Shown: in pieces, positions 42,925 through 51,906 of the stretch
Position numbering within the stretch: position 1 is the stretch's first letter
Layout of the letters: the number at the start of each line of letters is the position of its first letter
Program-made: the position numbers and the translations under genes
The notes under the pieces: model-generated
The model's input: the letters and a program-made list of their open reading frames with translations, nothing else
Databases searched by the model: none
What the model was told of the DNA's origin: nothing
NCBI RefSeq assembly: GCF_022842015.1
Contig: NZ_JALHQJ010000007.1
Span: 1-61,097, forward strand
Source: Nitrosomonas sp.
GTDB lineage: Bacteria; Pseudomonadota; Gammaproteobacteria; Burkholderiales; Nitrosomonadaceae
Length of the DNA: 61,097 bases
Reading direction: 5' to 3'

Positions 42925-43275
42925 ATGAAGAAACTATTGATGATAACGATTTTGGTTGCTGGAATATTTGGGGCTGGCGGGGCAATGGCAGCGGAAAGCA
43001 GTAGTTGCCATTTTCACGGCAGCAAGGTTGCTACGGAAGAGACTGTAATAAACTGCGCGACTGAGCGAAAAGAAATATTGATTAAGCAAGGTAAGATCGA
43101 TCCATCATGGAAAATGATTGAACAAGATAAGATCGAGATGGTAGATGGGAAAAAAGGCAAAGAATGGCTAGTCACATTTACTAATCCTGCTGTTGATGAT
43201 AAGACGAAAGAGAAACTTTATTTATTTTTCACATCCACAGGCAATTTTATTGCCGCAAACTTTACCGGCAATTAA
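42925..43275 (+). CDS. Small periplasmic protein, DUF6488-like
   Basis: 116 residues with a clear signal peptide (KKLLMITILVAGIFGAGGAMAAE). The body is CHFHGSKVATEETVINCATERKEILIKQGKIDPSWKMIEQDKIEMVDGKKGKEWLVTFTNP with two cysteines and a CHFHG metal-type motif. I place it with DUF6488 proteins, which accompany metal-transport genes, with moderate certainty. GAGGAG 7-12 bp before ATG. Followed by a good intrinsic terminator. Confidence 0.65.
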   Translation: MKKLLMITILVAGIFGAGGAMAAESSSCHFHGSKVATEETVINCATERKEILIKQGKIDPSWKMIEQDKIEMVDGKKGKEWLVTFTNPAVDDKTKEKLYLFFTSTGNFIAANFTGN

Positions 43276-43317
43276 GCACATTCACACTTAGAGATAACAC
43301 TTTGCGCACCAATTCTT

Positions 43318-43343
43318 GACCGCTATGGCAGCGGTCTTTTTTT
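43318..43343 (+). terminator. Intrinsic terminator after the metal-gene operon
   Basis: GACCGCT-ATGGC-AGCGGTC, a perfect 7-bp stem, followed at once by seven or more T. It ends the cusF-like/hupE/DUF6488 transcript and abuts the 3' end of the convergent DUF3147 gene. Confidence 0.85.
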
Positions 43344-43692
43344 ATAGTTGAACCCCGATCCTGGGTAAAAAAAACATGAAACTAAAATAACAGCTAATGG
43401 TAGCCACACCGGATAAGCTAAGGCTAAGCCAAAAACCCAAGCCATGTTTAAGAAATATGGGCAGCAATACGAAAAACAGAAGCGATGGCAATACGAACCA
43501 AAATATTTGCTTTGACAGATCTGCGATTTGCGATACTGCAGCTCCCTCAATATGGAGCCAGATAAAAGCTAATAACGATGTAAGCGGCAGAGACGCTACA
43601 AGTGCAGCAAGTCCTGTATTTCGCTTGGCAATCTCTGCAATCGCTACTATTACAATGGCCGAAATAATTATTTTGAGTGCGTAATAAAGCAT
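43342..43692 (-). CDS. DUF3147 membrane protein
   Basis: 116 residues, four hydrophobic helices: LKIIISAIVIVAIAEIAKRN, LAALVASLPLTSLLAFIWLH, IFWFVLPSLLFFVLLPIFL and FWLSLSLSGVATISCYFSFMFFL. The pattern ALVASLPLTSLLAFIWL is typical of DUF3147. No function is known. Convergent with the metal operon and monocistronic. Confidence 0.75.
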   Translation of the reverse strand: MLYYALKIIISAIVIVAIAEIAKRNTGLAALVASLPLTSLLAFIWLHIEGAAVSQIADLSKQIFWFVLPSLLFFVLLPIFLKHGLGFWLSLSLSGVATISCYFSFMFFLPRIGVQL

Positions 43693-43741
43693 AAGGTCTA
43701 ATTTTTAATAGCCATAAGTATGGCAATACTATTCATAGAGA

Positions 43742-44029
43742 ATGAATATATTCATGAAAAACTTTTCTGCAGTATCATATCAAACCGACTCTCAGGCACT
43801 AATCACGAAACAAACAAACCCTTTTCAGCATCAAACTTGGAAACAACGCCAACAGTATTGGAAGAAAAAGTCTGTTCCCTGGCTTGAACATCAAGCTGAA
43901 CGTGGCAACGAATATTGCAGTGCTGTTTACCGTGCATTACAAGCCAGCTGTGGCATACAAACTTCCATGAGTTGTAAGGGTAATTGTTTCTTTGACACGC
44001 TAAAAACTGAAAACTTGCATCATTATTGA
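43742..44029 (+). CDS. Hypothetical cysteine-containing protein
   Basis: 95 residues, not recognised. The middle is basic (HQTWKQRQQYWKKKSVPWLEHQAERGNEYC) and the end carries CGIQTSMSCKGNCFF. No signal peptide or membrane helix. Short purine-rich GAGAATG before the ATG serves as a ribosome-binding site; ATG 43754 is possible. Expressed alone, between DUF3147 and the broken carbonic anhydrase gene. Confidence 0.5.
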   Translation: MNIFMKNFSAVSYQTDSQALITKQTNPFQHQTWKQRQQYWKKKSVPWLEHQAERGNEYCSAVYRALQASCGIQTSMSCKGNCFFDTLKTENLHHY

Positions 44030-44172
44030 TTTAAAACGAGAGAAAATGTTAAATGGCTTATTTTTGAGTATATCAAAGTATATTATAATCGCACGAGGCG
44101 ACATGCAAAGATCAGTAACTAAATACCTGCTCATTTACTCTGATGTGAATGATTTTAAATACCGGAGCTTTT

Positions 44173-44403
44173 ATGTGTCAGGTATGTGACAAAAAGAACG
44201 AATACCTTCAGCATGATTCACGAAAACGTTTATTCCTGAAATTGGCGGCAGCCTCTGCGCTGGGTTTGGGTATTAGTGGTGCAGGTATCGCCAGTGTGGA
44301 AGAAACAAAGGTACCTTTGCCGTCATCTACCAAAATCCCGCCCCAGCCTGAGAACGTGCTTACCCCTGATATAGTAAGCCATGTATTTGTATATCGGTTA
44401 TAG
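44173..44403 (+). pseudogene. Beta-type carbonic anhydrase, periplasmic form, truncated
   Basis: ATG 44173 with GGAG 7 bp upstream. MCQVCDKKNEYLQ, then a twin-arginine-like segment SRKRLFLKLAAASALGLGISG, then PPQPENVLTPD, which is how exported beta-carbonic anhydrases begin before their catalytic domain. After LTPD the sequence changes abruptly (IVSHVFVYRL, stop 44403), and the zinc ligands are absent. The protein is thus a leaderless stub. It is the second truncated carbonic anhydrase in the window. The 237 bp that follow (44404-44640) contain no supported gene. Confidence 0.65.
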
Positions 44404-44640
44404 CAGATTCTCTGGTCTGATAGACATTGCCGGTCAATCTCTTTGCCTACATTTAAGGCAACAATCAGGAGTCTATTTGCCCCTATACTTAGCACATTCA
44501 TCTACAACCTCATCCACAGATTTTGTGGAAAAAATCTCTTACTGATTATTGGTATTCTACAAAGAAAAACGGTCTTCCAGCCACTCGATCTAAATCCAAC
44601 GAATATGGCCCTTTATACGGGTATTGCAGAAGAACCCCAC

Positions 44641-45183
44641 TTAATAACCCCAAGTAAAAAACGGTTCAACAACATGCTGAATCTGCAAACCCGCAATCAG
44701 TCCAAAATACCGTGCATCAAAAGAATTTGGGTTTACATCAGACATAAGCAGATATTCAGAATCATCCAAAATTTTCTCCTCCAAACGATATTGCGGCATT
44801 TCATGACCATCAATATCCGCGCTGATCTGCGCACTATTTGGCAGTAGTTCATTATTAACTCTAATCCCTGCCTCACCAATAGAAACACTGTCCCCGGCTA
44901 CCGCAAAAACACGTTTCAGCAACATCCCATAACCGCCCGGACAATTACCCGTGCTAATGTAATGCCGTGCCATAGCCATATCAAAAACTTCGTTTTGCGG
45001 CGGACAAAAGGAAACATACGCACCCTTCCCTACCGGCGCATCGATGATCTTGTAAAACCCCACCGGAAAACTCGGCGTATTATTGTAATAAATACCAGTG
45101 AGTCGAAAAACAATACTCAACAGAAATATACCGGCACTGACAGACAAAACAATGCCTGCCAGAATATTGCGTGTTTTTCTCAT
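44641..45183 (-). CDS. traF: Conjugal transfer peptidase TraF (S26 family)
   Basis: 180 residues. An N-terminal membrane anchor, then NNTPSFPVGFY with the nucleophile Ser38 and LLKRVFAVAGDSV with the general-base Lys90, close to the RP4 TraF pair. SFDARYFGLI ends the fold. It cyclises and matures the TrbC pilin in the periplasm. Its start overlaps the traG stop by 4 bp, giving the IncP order traF-traG-traI-traJ read from the far end. Confidence 0.9.
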   Translation of the reverse strand: MRKTRNILAGIVLSVSAGIFLLSIVFRLTGIYYNNTPSFPVGFYKIIDAPVGKGAYVSFCPPQNEVFDMAMARHYISTGNCPGGYGMLLKRVFAVAGDSVSIGEAGIRVNNELLPNSAQISADIDGHEMPQYRLEEKILDDSEYLLMSDVNPNSFDARYFGLIAGLQIQHVVEPFFTWGY

Positions 45184-47069
45184 GATGCTTGGATTATTTT
45201 GTCGCTGTAAGCAGGTGCAGGAACAGCAGCCCGCGCAGAAAACACAAAATCTTGAAAGTACAAAGGCTGCTTGCCATATATAGCAGGATAACCCGCCACA
45301 TAAATGATCATGTCACCCGGCTTGGTAATCTTGCCTTCAGCATCTTTTTCTGGTGAAGTCATGCGTAAACACTCGTCAGGTGTTAGTAAAGGACGCTGTG
45401 TTTCCTGCATGGTTCGCGTCACGTTACCATGCATCACCCCTACCCGCCTACCACTGGTCGTAATCTGCTCCTTGATGACCGTGGTTTGTCCGGTCAGCTT
45501 GGATAAATGCTCGGCTGTCTCAATCCGGTTGGGTGGAAAGGCATTTTGAATATGGCAATTGGACGTGATCGCTTCATCGTGGCCGTATCCCGTCTCGCGG
45601 CTTTTAAGTTGGTTGATATCTTGGCAGATCAAATAGGCTTTAATACCGTAGCCAGCAATAAACGCCAAGGATTCCTGAAAGATTTCCAGTTTACCCAGAC
45701 TGGGAAATTCATCGAGCATCAACAAAAGCCGGTGCTTATAGTTCGCCACCGGCTGACCATCCTTAAAATCAAGCCTGTCTGCCAATGTCCGCACAATCAT
45801 ATTCATCATGATGCGAACCAGTGGCCGTAAACGAGTCTTATCGTTAGGCTGCGTCACAATGTATAAACTGACAGGGTTAGCGTTGTGCATCAAATCACGA
45901 ATTGCAAAATCCGAGCGGCTAATATTCTTTGCAACAAGTGGATCACGGTATAAGGATAGATAGGATTTAGCTGTAGATAAAACTGACCCTGCTTCCTCAG
46001 AGGGACGATCCAGCATATCTCGTGCGCTGGCGCCTACCACCGGATGGTTTTGTCCATTAACATGCGGATAGGTAGCCATTTCCATCCATAGTTCACCAAT
46101 ATCCCGCTCAGGATCGGATAGCATTGAATCAACAAGAGGCAATGTGGCCTCAGTCCCTTCAGCGCCTTCATTTCCCGATTTATATAAAACATGCAAAATC
46201 ACACCAACAAGAAGCGCCTGACTGGTTTTCTGCCAGTGGTCTCTTAGTCCCTTTCCATCTGGATCAACAATTAAAGTAGCGAGATTTTGCACATCACCGA
46301 CTTCAAGCCCATCATGCATCCTGATTTCATCCAACGGATTCCAACAAGCACTCCCTTTTGGTGAGGCAGGATCAAAGCGAATGACTTTATTACCGGCATG
46401 AACCTTCCGCCAACCGGCTGTTACAGACCATAGTTCGCCTTTCAGATCAGTAATAACCGCACTATGCCCCCATGAAAGCAAGGTTGGAATAACCAAACCA
46501 ACACCTTTACCCGAGCGAGTCGGCGCATAACATAAAACATGTTCGAGGCCGTTATGTTTAAGGTAATGGGTTTTGCCTTTTTTATCCTGCCAGGCACCTA
46601 CATATACATAATCATTTTGTGGAATCTTTTTCGAGGTTAATCTTTTGAAGAAGGATTGTCTTAAAGGAAGCAGCCTTGCCGCTTGGATGTCTATTTCATC
46701 CGCCCAGCGCGCTGACCCATGTAAACTTGAGTTCGGACGCGATGAATTATCCGCAACCATTTTTACAATCAGTGTCAGAATCAGCCCCGCTCCTGCAAAT
46801 AAAACACCCATACTTCCGGATAGCTCAATAATATCCGGATGCTGGCCATACCATTTATTAGCCCACTCAAAAATCGACCAAGGCGGGTATAACTGGTTAA
46901 AGTGAACACCAAGCTGCGGTTGATATTGGAATCTATAGGCAAAATATTGCGTTGCAACCTGAACCCCACCCAACATAAAGAAAATCGCCATCATTTGAGT
47001 AAGCCTGGTTTTAACCAATCCTTCGTTCTTTACTAGTGGATTTCCCGCATTTTGGTTTGAATGGTTCAT
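45180..47069 (-). CDS. traG: Type IV coupling protein TraG (VirD4-like)
   Basis: 629 residues. Two N-terminal membrane helices, Walker A region APTRSGKGVGLVIPTLLSW, Walker B LLMLDEFPSLG, and the closing TVIKEQITTSGRRVG and RPLLTPDECLRM segments. The hexameric ATPase links the relaxosome to the Trb channel and pumps the DNA. Overlaps traI by 4 bp and traF by 4 bp. No lesion. Confidence 0.95.
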   Translation of the reverse strand: MNHSNQNAGNPLVKNEGLVKTRLTQMMAIFFMLGGVQVATQYFAYRFQYQPQLGVHFNQLYPPWSIFEWANKWYGQHPDIIELSGSMGVLFAGAGLILTLIVKMVADNSSRPNSSLHGSARWADEIDIQAARLLPLRQSFFKRLTSKKIPQNDYVYVGAWQDKKGKTHYLKHNGLEHVLCYAPTRSGKGVGLVIPTLLSWGHSAVITDLKGELWSVTAGWRKVHAGNKVIRFDPASPKGSACWNPLDEIRMHDGLEVGDVQNLATLIVDPDGKGLRDHWQKTSQALLVGVILHVLYKSGNEGAEGTEATLPLVDSMLSDPERDIGELWMEMATYPHVNGQNHPVVGASARDMLDRPSEEAGSVLSTAKSYLSLYRDPLVAKNISRSDFAIRDLMHNANPVSLYIVTQPNDKTRLRPLVRIMMNMIVRTLADRLDFKDGQPVANYKHRLLLMLDEFPSLGKLEIFQESLAFIAGYGIKAYLICQDINQLKSRETGYGHDEAITSNCHIQNAFPPNRIETAEHLSKLTGQTTVIKEQITTSGRRVGVMHGNVTRTMQETQRPLLTPDECLRMTSPEKDAEGKITKPGDMIIYVAGYPAIYGKQPLYFQDFVFSARAAVPAPAYSDKIIQAS

Positions 47070-48724
47070 TTTGACCGTCCTTTCCGAGGTGATTTGATAC
47101 TGCTTCTGGACACTTTCTGCTGCAATGGATTATCTTGCTTATCTAAACCATTCGCATCGCGGCCCTCTAATCCTTGACCCGTTCTGGTATTGATTAAATC
47201 TAATCGGCGTTGTTCTAATGCTTCGTCAGCAAATGTAACATCAAGATTTGTATCTACAGCGACTTGAACAACTTTTTCACGGAAATCATCCGACCCATTG
47301 ATAGTCAATTTCTTACCGTACTTAATCTTAGCCTCTTGTAATATTCCTGAAATTTTCTCTTTGGCCGCACCAGCCATAATGACCAACCGATTGCCGCCAT
47401 CACGAATGGCGATTGATCCGATATTACAAATAATCGTGCCCGTTCTAGTAATCGTCTCTATAAAATCCTTATTCTTTAGAGAATCGTCATTAGTCTGTGT
47501 ACCCGAGACATTATTTGTCTGCGCGCTATAATCTTTTCTGGCTCGCAATATGTCCAGCGCTTCCTGATTTCCCTGCCGGGATTCCTTAACCAGCCAACTC
47601 AACCAGTCCATTCTTTTATGCCTTGCTTTTGAGGCTTGATATCCTTCCTTAAAGTCTTTATTAATCGCTCCAATGCTGGTTTTCAATTCACTATAAACAG
47701 ACGCAGCCATTATTTTTTTGGACAGCCTACCCGCAGTAACATTTTTGATCAGCAGTCGTTTTAGCTTGGCTTTGGTTTTGACAGCTTCTATGGCTTGATT
47801 CTTTTTATCACGCAGTTTATTCCATTGGTTTTTTCCAAGTATTGCCGCCTTATTCTGCTCTTTTGTGTATTGCGCATAAAGTTTTGATGTATCAATTTTG
47901 TTACGCAGTGGCCTGGGTTCATATTGCTTTGAATATTGCTTTTTTGTTGTTGTATCATCATCAAACCCGACATAATCACCAAGCCTCTTAACCAAATTGG
48001 CCTTTGATAAGGCTCTGTCAATAGAACTGGCTTTAACACCAATCCCATTACTGGAAACAAATACAAAACCATTACCGCGTTCACGCAATTCAAGGCCATG
48101 ATCCTTTAATACTTGGTGTAATTCAGTCCAGCTTGTCGCAGCTTGAATCTGCGCCAGGCATTCTTGTTGCATCCAACCTATAAGACTCTCAGATCCAGCC
48201 TTGAACTCAATATTGGACGCCCTACCCTGCGCGCCACGCTTTTTTGTTTCGTGATTATCTGGTGTTAATCCATACTCTTGTTCCAACTTTTCACAAAGTT
48301 CACCAATGACTTTATAGTCATAATGCGGGTTATGGATCGTAAGCCTTTCCGGATGTATTTTGTTGATCGCAATATGCATATGCAGATGATCAGTGTCATG
48401 ATGCACCACACTGAGTCGTTGGTGTTCACCAAAGCCTAGGCCATCGCAGAGTTGATCCTCTATTTGCTGCAAAGTAGCTTCGGATAGTTCATCATCACGA
48501 AAACTAACCACCAGATGATAGGTTTTGTCAGAAGTCGCGCGCTGATTCATCTGCTGCGTATTAAGCACTTCTGCAACCACACAATCCGGACGATCCGAGT
48601 AACAATTAACTGCTCGGATTAAACCGATGCGCTCAGTCTTATTTTGTGGGTCAACAATATAATTCACCAATCCGGCAAAGTTGCTTTTCTTAACTGAATT
48701 GATTGGGATGTGTTTGGCTATCAT
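47066..48724 (-). CDS. traI: Relaxase TraI (MOBP)
   Basis: 552 residues, shorter than RP4 TraI. MIAKHIPINSVKKSNFAGLVNYI places Tyr22 exactly where RP4 TraI has its nicking tyrosine; HHDTDHLHMHIAINK at 108-122 is the three-His metal site. It cuts at oriT and stays bound to the 5' end. The C-terminal half is basic and ends KSRSSIKSPRKGRSK; RP4 has a longer tail. Start is 2 bp after the traJ stop, so expression is coupled. It also contains a VTFADEALEQRRLDLINTR segment near the end resembling an LPD7-type domain. Confidence 0.93.
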   Translation of the reverse strand: MIAKHIPINSVKKSNFAGLVNYIVDPQNKTERIGLIRAVNCYSDRPDCVVAEVLNTQQMNQRATSDKTYHLVVSFRDDELSEATLQQIEDQLCDGLGFGEHQRLSVVHHDTDHLHMHIAINKIHPERLTIHNPHYDYKVIGELCEKLEQEYGLTPDNHETKKRGAQGRASNIEFKAGSESLIGWMQQECLAQIQAATSWTELHQVLKDHGLELRERGNGFVFVSSNGIGVKASSIDRALSKANLVKRLGDYVGFDDDTTTKKQYSKQYEPRPLRNKIDTSKLYAQYTKEQNKAAILGKNQWNKLRDKKNQAIEAVKTKAKLKRLLIKNVTAGRLSKKIMAASVYSELKTSIGAINKDFKEGYQASKARHKRMDWLSWLVKESRQGNQEALDILRARKDYSAQTNNVSGTQTNDDSLKNKDFIETITRTGTIICNIGSIAIRDGGNRLVIMAGAAKEKISGILQEAKIKYGKKLTINGSDDFREKVVQVAVDTNLDVTFADEALEQRRLDLINTRTGQGLEGRDANGLDKQDNPLQQKVSRSSIKSPRKGRSK

Positions 48725-48726
48725 GA

Positions 48727-49095
48727 TTATTTTTTTGAGTTGATGATTTTCATCATGATGGCCGTCATTTGTGTGCGGGTTTCTTCAATGTCTTTTAACA
48801 GACCATTAATTGTTTTCTTGTCAAAATGCGCTGCACGCCGGTCATCGCTTAACCATAATTTTAAAAGCCCCCCTAGCCTGCCTAGATCACCGTTTATTTT
48901 TGCCAGTTCGTTTACTTTTTGGTTATCGATGATGCTGGTTGGCTCATAACCTAATCCTAGTTTTTTTAAATATTCTGAAATACTCAGGCCGCATTTTTCG
49001 GCTTGCTCCCTGATGATTTTTCCTTCTTCCGGTTCCACTGGAACCCTGAGATGAAGTTTGTATTTTCTTTTATTCTTTGGGTTTGTCTCACTCAT
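48727..49095 (-). CDS. traJ: oriT-recognising protein TraJ
   Basis: 122 residues. LRVPVEPEEGKIIREQAEKCGLSISEYLKKLGLG is a ribbon-helix-helix-type domain, and VNELAKINGDLGRLGGLLKLWLSDDRR matches MobC/TraJ proteins. It binds the inverted repeat beside nic and brings in TraI. First gene of the minus-strand relaxase operon, divergent from traK across oriT. Confidence 0.9.
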   Translation of the reverse strand: MSETNPKNKRKYKLHLRVPVEPEEGKIIREQAEKCGLSISEYLKKLGLGYEPTSIIDNQKVNELAKINGDLGRLGGLLKLWLSDDRRAAHFDKKTINGLLKDIEETRTQMTAIMMKIINSKK

Positions 49096-49218
49096 TGCTT
49101 TTGTTGGTTCTTGGTTTTCTCGATTGCTTTTGTGTTTCTTATTTCATTTATTTGGCGTTGCCTCTACCTCGGACTTTGAATTTGCTTTGCGTCTGCTTTT
49201 GCTTCTGCTTTTACCCTT

Positions 49219-49318
49219 GCCTCGCAGAGCAGGATTATCGTTGAGCACACCGTGCGAATAAGAGCTTGTGATGTTGGATGACAAGTTTACTTGTTAGCTA
49301 ACATCACATATCCTGCCC
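49219..49318 (+). other. oriT: Origin of transfer, RP4-type
   Basis: Matches the RP4 oriT piece by piece: GCCTCGCAGAGCAGGATT at 49219-49236, GTTGAGCAC at 49240-49248, GTGCGAATAAG at 49252-49262, and the nic core TATCCTGCCC at 49309-49318, predicted cut after G49315. Between them the arm region is plasmid-specific: an imperfect 19-bp inverted repeat, GTGATGTTGG... and its mate ...CTAACATCAC (49268-49307), the TraJ site. By the IncP rule the strand would enter the recipient starting with traK and partition genes and finish with traI-traG. Confidence 0.9.
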
Positions 49319-49546
49319 TATTTTGTAGTAATTGTTCTTGAATGAGTATAACATTATTGTTGTAACTTACTTAAGTGTAGTATATTTTAATGAATTATGC
49401 GCATAGTATGTATGCTGGTAATTATTCTTAATTACTTCTAAATTACCTCTTAATGCTCCTGATTTAATGGTAATGCTTGTGTGTTCATTCAATACAACTT
49501 ATAGTCAACAATTATTACTAATAATGTACTGGGTTCTATAAGTGCT

Positions 49547-49933
49547 ATGAAAAAGGATCTTTCTGCACGTCTTGCTGAAAAGTTAGCTCATAGTGATTCA
49601 CAACATGCCAAACGAAATCTTGCGATTTTCTTTGTTTTGCGCGATGAAATAAATTCAGCAATCAATACTGGGTGGTCGGTTAAGGATATCTGGCAGTTAT
49701 TGCACGAAGAAAAAAAGATTGTTATTAGCTATCAAGTGTTCTTGAGGCTGGTTAAAAAACACACCGAATACACGGCTTTTAAAAGAAAAGGAAGTAGTAA
49801 AAGAATAAGTAAAGAAAATGAATTAGAACCAAAAACTGAAACAAAAGAAACACAGAAATTAGCTAAGGATGCAGGCAAAGCAGAAGGTTTTGAATGGAAT
49901 AATGAATCCAATCTAGATGATCTTGTTGGATGA
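49547..49933 (+). CDS. traK: oriT-binding protein TraK
   Basis: 128 residues. AKRNLAIFFVLRDEINSAINTGWSVKDIWQLLHEEKKIVISYQVFLRLVKKH is the TraK DNA-binding domain; the tail is charged, rich in Lys/Glu. TraK wraps the oriT flank and helps expose the nick site. First gene of the plus-strand traKLM group; the 450 bp before it contain oriT and AT-rich promoter sequence. Confidence 0.9.
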   Translation: MKKDLSARLAEKLAHSDSQHAKRNLAIFFVLRDEINSAINTGWSVKDIWQLLHEEKKIVISYQVFLRLVKKHTEYTAFKRKGSSKRISKENELEPKTETKETQKLAKDAGKAEGFEWNNESNLDDLVG

Positions 49934-50011
49934 CTATAAAATTGTTTTAGATTCATCCAATGATGTCAGAAGTATTATTTCTCCATAATTTAACTCAAAG
50001 GATTATTCATA

Positions 50012-50743
50012 ATGGCTAAAATACATATGGTATTGCAAGGCAAAGGAGGCGTTGGTAAATCTTTCATCGCATCAATCATTGCACAACATTGTTACGCCAA
50101 GAAAAAAGATACGCTTTGTATTGATACCGATCCGGTGAATGCCACTTTCCTTGGGTTTAAGAAATTAAATGTTAAAAAACTGGATTTAATGGAAGGCGAT
50201 GAAATTGATCCTCGTAAATTTGATAATTTGGTTGAATTAATCTCCAAAAGTAAATCAGATGTAGTGATTGATAACGGCGCCAGCACCTTCGTGGCCTTAT
50301 CCCATTATTTAATTAGTAACCACATACCTGCCCTGCTTAAAGAAATGGGACATGAGTTGATCGTGCATACCGTAATTACTGGCGGTCAGGCACTATCAGA
50401 TACATTAAATGGGTTTGACTTAATGATTAAACAGTTCTCGAGTGATATTACTTTTGTCGTGTGGCTTAACCCTTTCTGGGGAAAGATAGAATCCAATGGA
50501 AAGAGTTTCGAGTCAATGAAAGTTTATTTGGATAACAAAAGTCGCGTATCAGCTATTATCAAAATACCAGACTATAAGGCTGAAACTTTCGGTCGTGATT
50601 TAAGTGAAATGTTACAAGCTAAATTAACTTTTGACGATGCGATAGATAAACCAGAATTAACAATTATGATGCGCCAACGGCTTAAAATAGTTAAAAGCCA
50701 ACTCTTTGAGCAATTAGAAGGTGCACAAGCCGTATTAGCATGA
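50012..50743 (+). CDS. traL: TraL, ParA/MinD-type ATPase of the transfer region
   Basis: 243 residues. Starts KIHMVLQGKGGVGKSFIASIIAQ with a deviant Walker A (GKGGVGKS), then CIDTDPVNATF and VVIDNGASTFVALSHYL (Walker B). The length and place between traK and traM equal RP4 TraL, whose role is not essential for transfer and remains unclear. Overlaps traM by 4 bp. Confidence 0.88.
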   Translation: MAKIHMVLQGKGGVGKSFIASIIAQHCYAKKKDTLCIDTDPVNATFLGFKKLNVKKLDLMEGDEIDPRKFDNLVELISKSKSDVVIDNGASTFVALSHYLISNHIPALLKEMGHELIVHTVITGGQALSDTLNGFDLMIKQFSSDITFVVWLNPFWGKIESNGKSFESMKVYLDNKSRVSAIIKIPDYKAETFGRDLSEMLQAKLTFDDAIDKPELTIMMRQRLKIVKSQLFEQLEGAQAVLA

Positions 50744-51189
50744 GTACGATCGATGAAAAGATTGATGAAGCAATTCAGCAAATCGCATCCAATCATGGCA
50801 TAGCAGTATCAAAAGATGATCCAATCATGATACTGCATACCATGAATGATCGCCTCATTTCGGATAGCAAGGCTGCACAAAAGGAATTGTTGGATAATTT
50901 CAGAAGTGAACTTGAAGTGACTGTTTCTGAATTGTCACTTCAAGCTAAAAACCATTCTGACCGAATTCTCAATACAACAATAACGACAAGCAAAAATGAA
51001 ATGGCGCGAGTGATGGAAGAACAATCCAATATTATTATTGAGCGCTGGAAAGCTGATTTGCATGCTGAATTTAATGAAGCCTGCAAAACAATGACAACTT
51101 CAAGACAAACTGCAATATTGAATATTATTGCTTCATTTATTACTTTAATTTCTGCTGGAATTATTTTGACTATTTTTCTAACGAAATAA
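50740..51189 (+). CDS. traM: TraM
   Basis: 149 residues. A long helical, coiled-coil-like body (QKELLDNFRSELEVTVSELSLQAKNHSDRILN) and one C-terminal membrane helix (ILNIIASFITLISAGIILTIFL). The size, topology and place match RP4 TraM, an accessory transfer protein. Starts within the traL stop. Confidence 0.85.
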   Translation: MSTIDEKIDEAIQQIASNHGIAVSKDDPIMILHTMNDRLISDSKAAQKELLDNFRSELEVTVSELSLQAKNHSDRILNTTITTSKNEMARVMEEQSNIIIERWKADLHAEFNEACKTMTTSRQTAILNIIASFITLISAGIILTIFLTK

Positions 51190-51241
51190 AAGGTAACACC
51201 AGAAGAAGCTACTCTACCCTATCGCAAGCTGAAGAAATATC

Positions 51242-51721
51242 ATGAAGCATCATGACCGCAGCGCCGGTTACCAACTCCTGGAATCAGCCTCGCTGGTCGA
51301 ATTCAGAATCGGTAAACCACTTATTCAAACCTGTACTGACGGGGAAAATATCTTCCTCCAGATTGATTTGATGTTGGGAGTCGCTGACGAGGAAGAACCC
51401 GCCGATATCGCTGAATGGGCGTCTTTTGGACTCATTTTCGCTCTGGCTGTTTTGTCTTTTGCAGATGCTCGACCACGGGGCTTATCAGATCAAGATTTGG
51501 TCGATGGCGACGAATTTACAGTAAGCGATTTGTTCGAGTGCCTACGCTTTGTCAGCGGAGAATTACGATTTTCATCCGATTACTTACGCGGACGTTGTAT
51601 GAAGACAGACATCACCGTAAGAAAGGACGGCATGCTGACCTTGAGCACCAGAAATCGAGGACAAGCTGCATTGTTCTGGCTAGATCGATTACAAGGCAAA
51701 AAGAAGCTGGCACTCATATAA
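51242..51721 (+). CDS. Conserved hypothetical plasmid protein
   Basis: 159 residues, not assigned to a named family. The middle is the most structured part: ADIAEWASFGLIFALAVLSFADARPRGLSDQDLVDGDEFTVSDLFECLRFVSGELRFSSDYLRGRCMKTDITV. It is followed by basic residues and no membrane helix longer than the AEWASFGLIFALAVL stretch. ATG 51242 lies 52 bp after traM. Transfer-linked by position; the role is unknown. Confidence 0.6.
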   Translation: MKHHDRSAGYQLLESASLVEFRIGKPLIQTCTDGENIFLQIDLMLGVADEEEPADIAEWASFGLIFALAVLSFADARPRGLSDQDLVDGDEFTVSDLFECLRFVSGELRFSSDYLRGRCMKTDITVRKDGMLTLSTRNRGQAALFWLDRLQGKKKLALI

Positions 51722-51906
51722 AACGATTACTCATCCATGTCGATCACCATGCCTCACATAATGACCGATTTGCTTTGACTATTTTTTCCTTGGAAATACG
51801 CAAACCCCTTCAGACTAATTTCATATTGGAAGAGACTAGATTTTTACCTAATTGGCACGATTCGATTATAATGAACGATTCGAACGATATTAATAAGGTC
51901 ACAATA

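Noticed and set aside
44443-44847. 134-residue ORF on the plus strand
   Set aside because: Half of it is antisense to traF, whose catalytic motifs are clear; no ribosome-binding site or family pattern.
51415-51906. Long N-terminal extension of the Phd-type antitoxin
   Set aside because: It overlaps the 51242-51721 gene in another frame, and the Phd fold begins at the ATG at 51907, which has its own ribosome-binding site.
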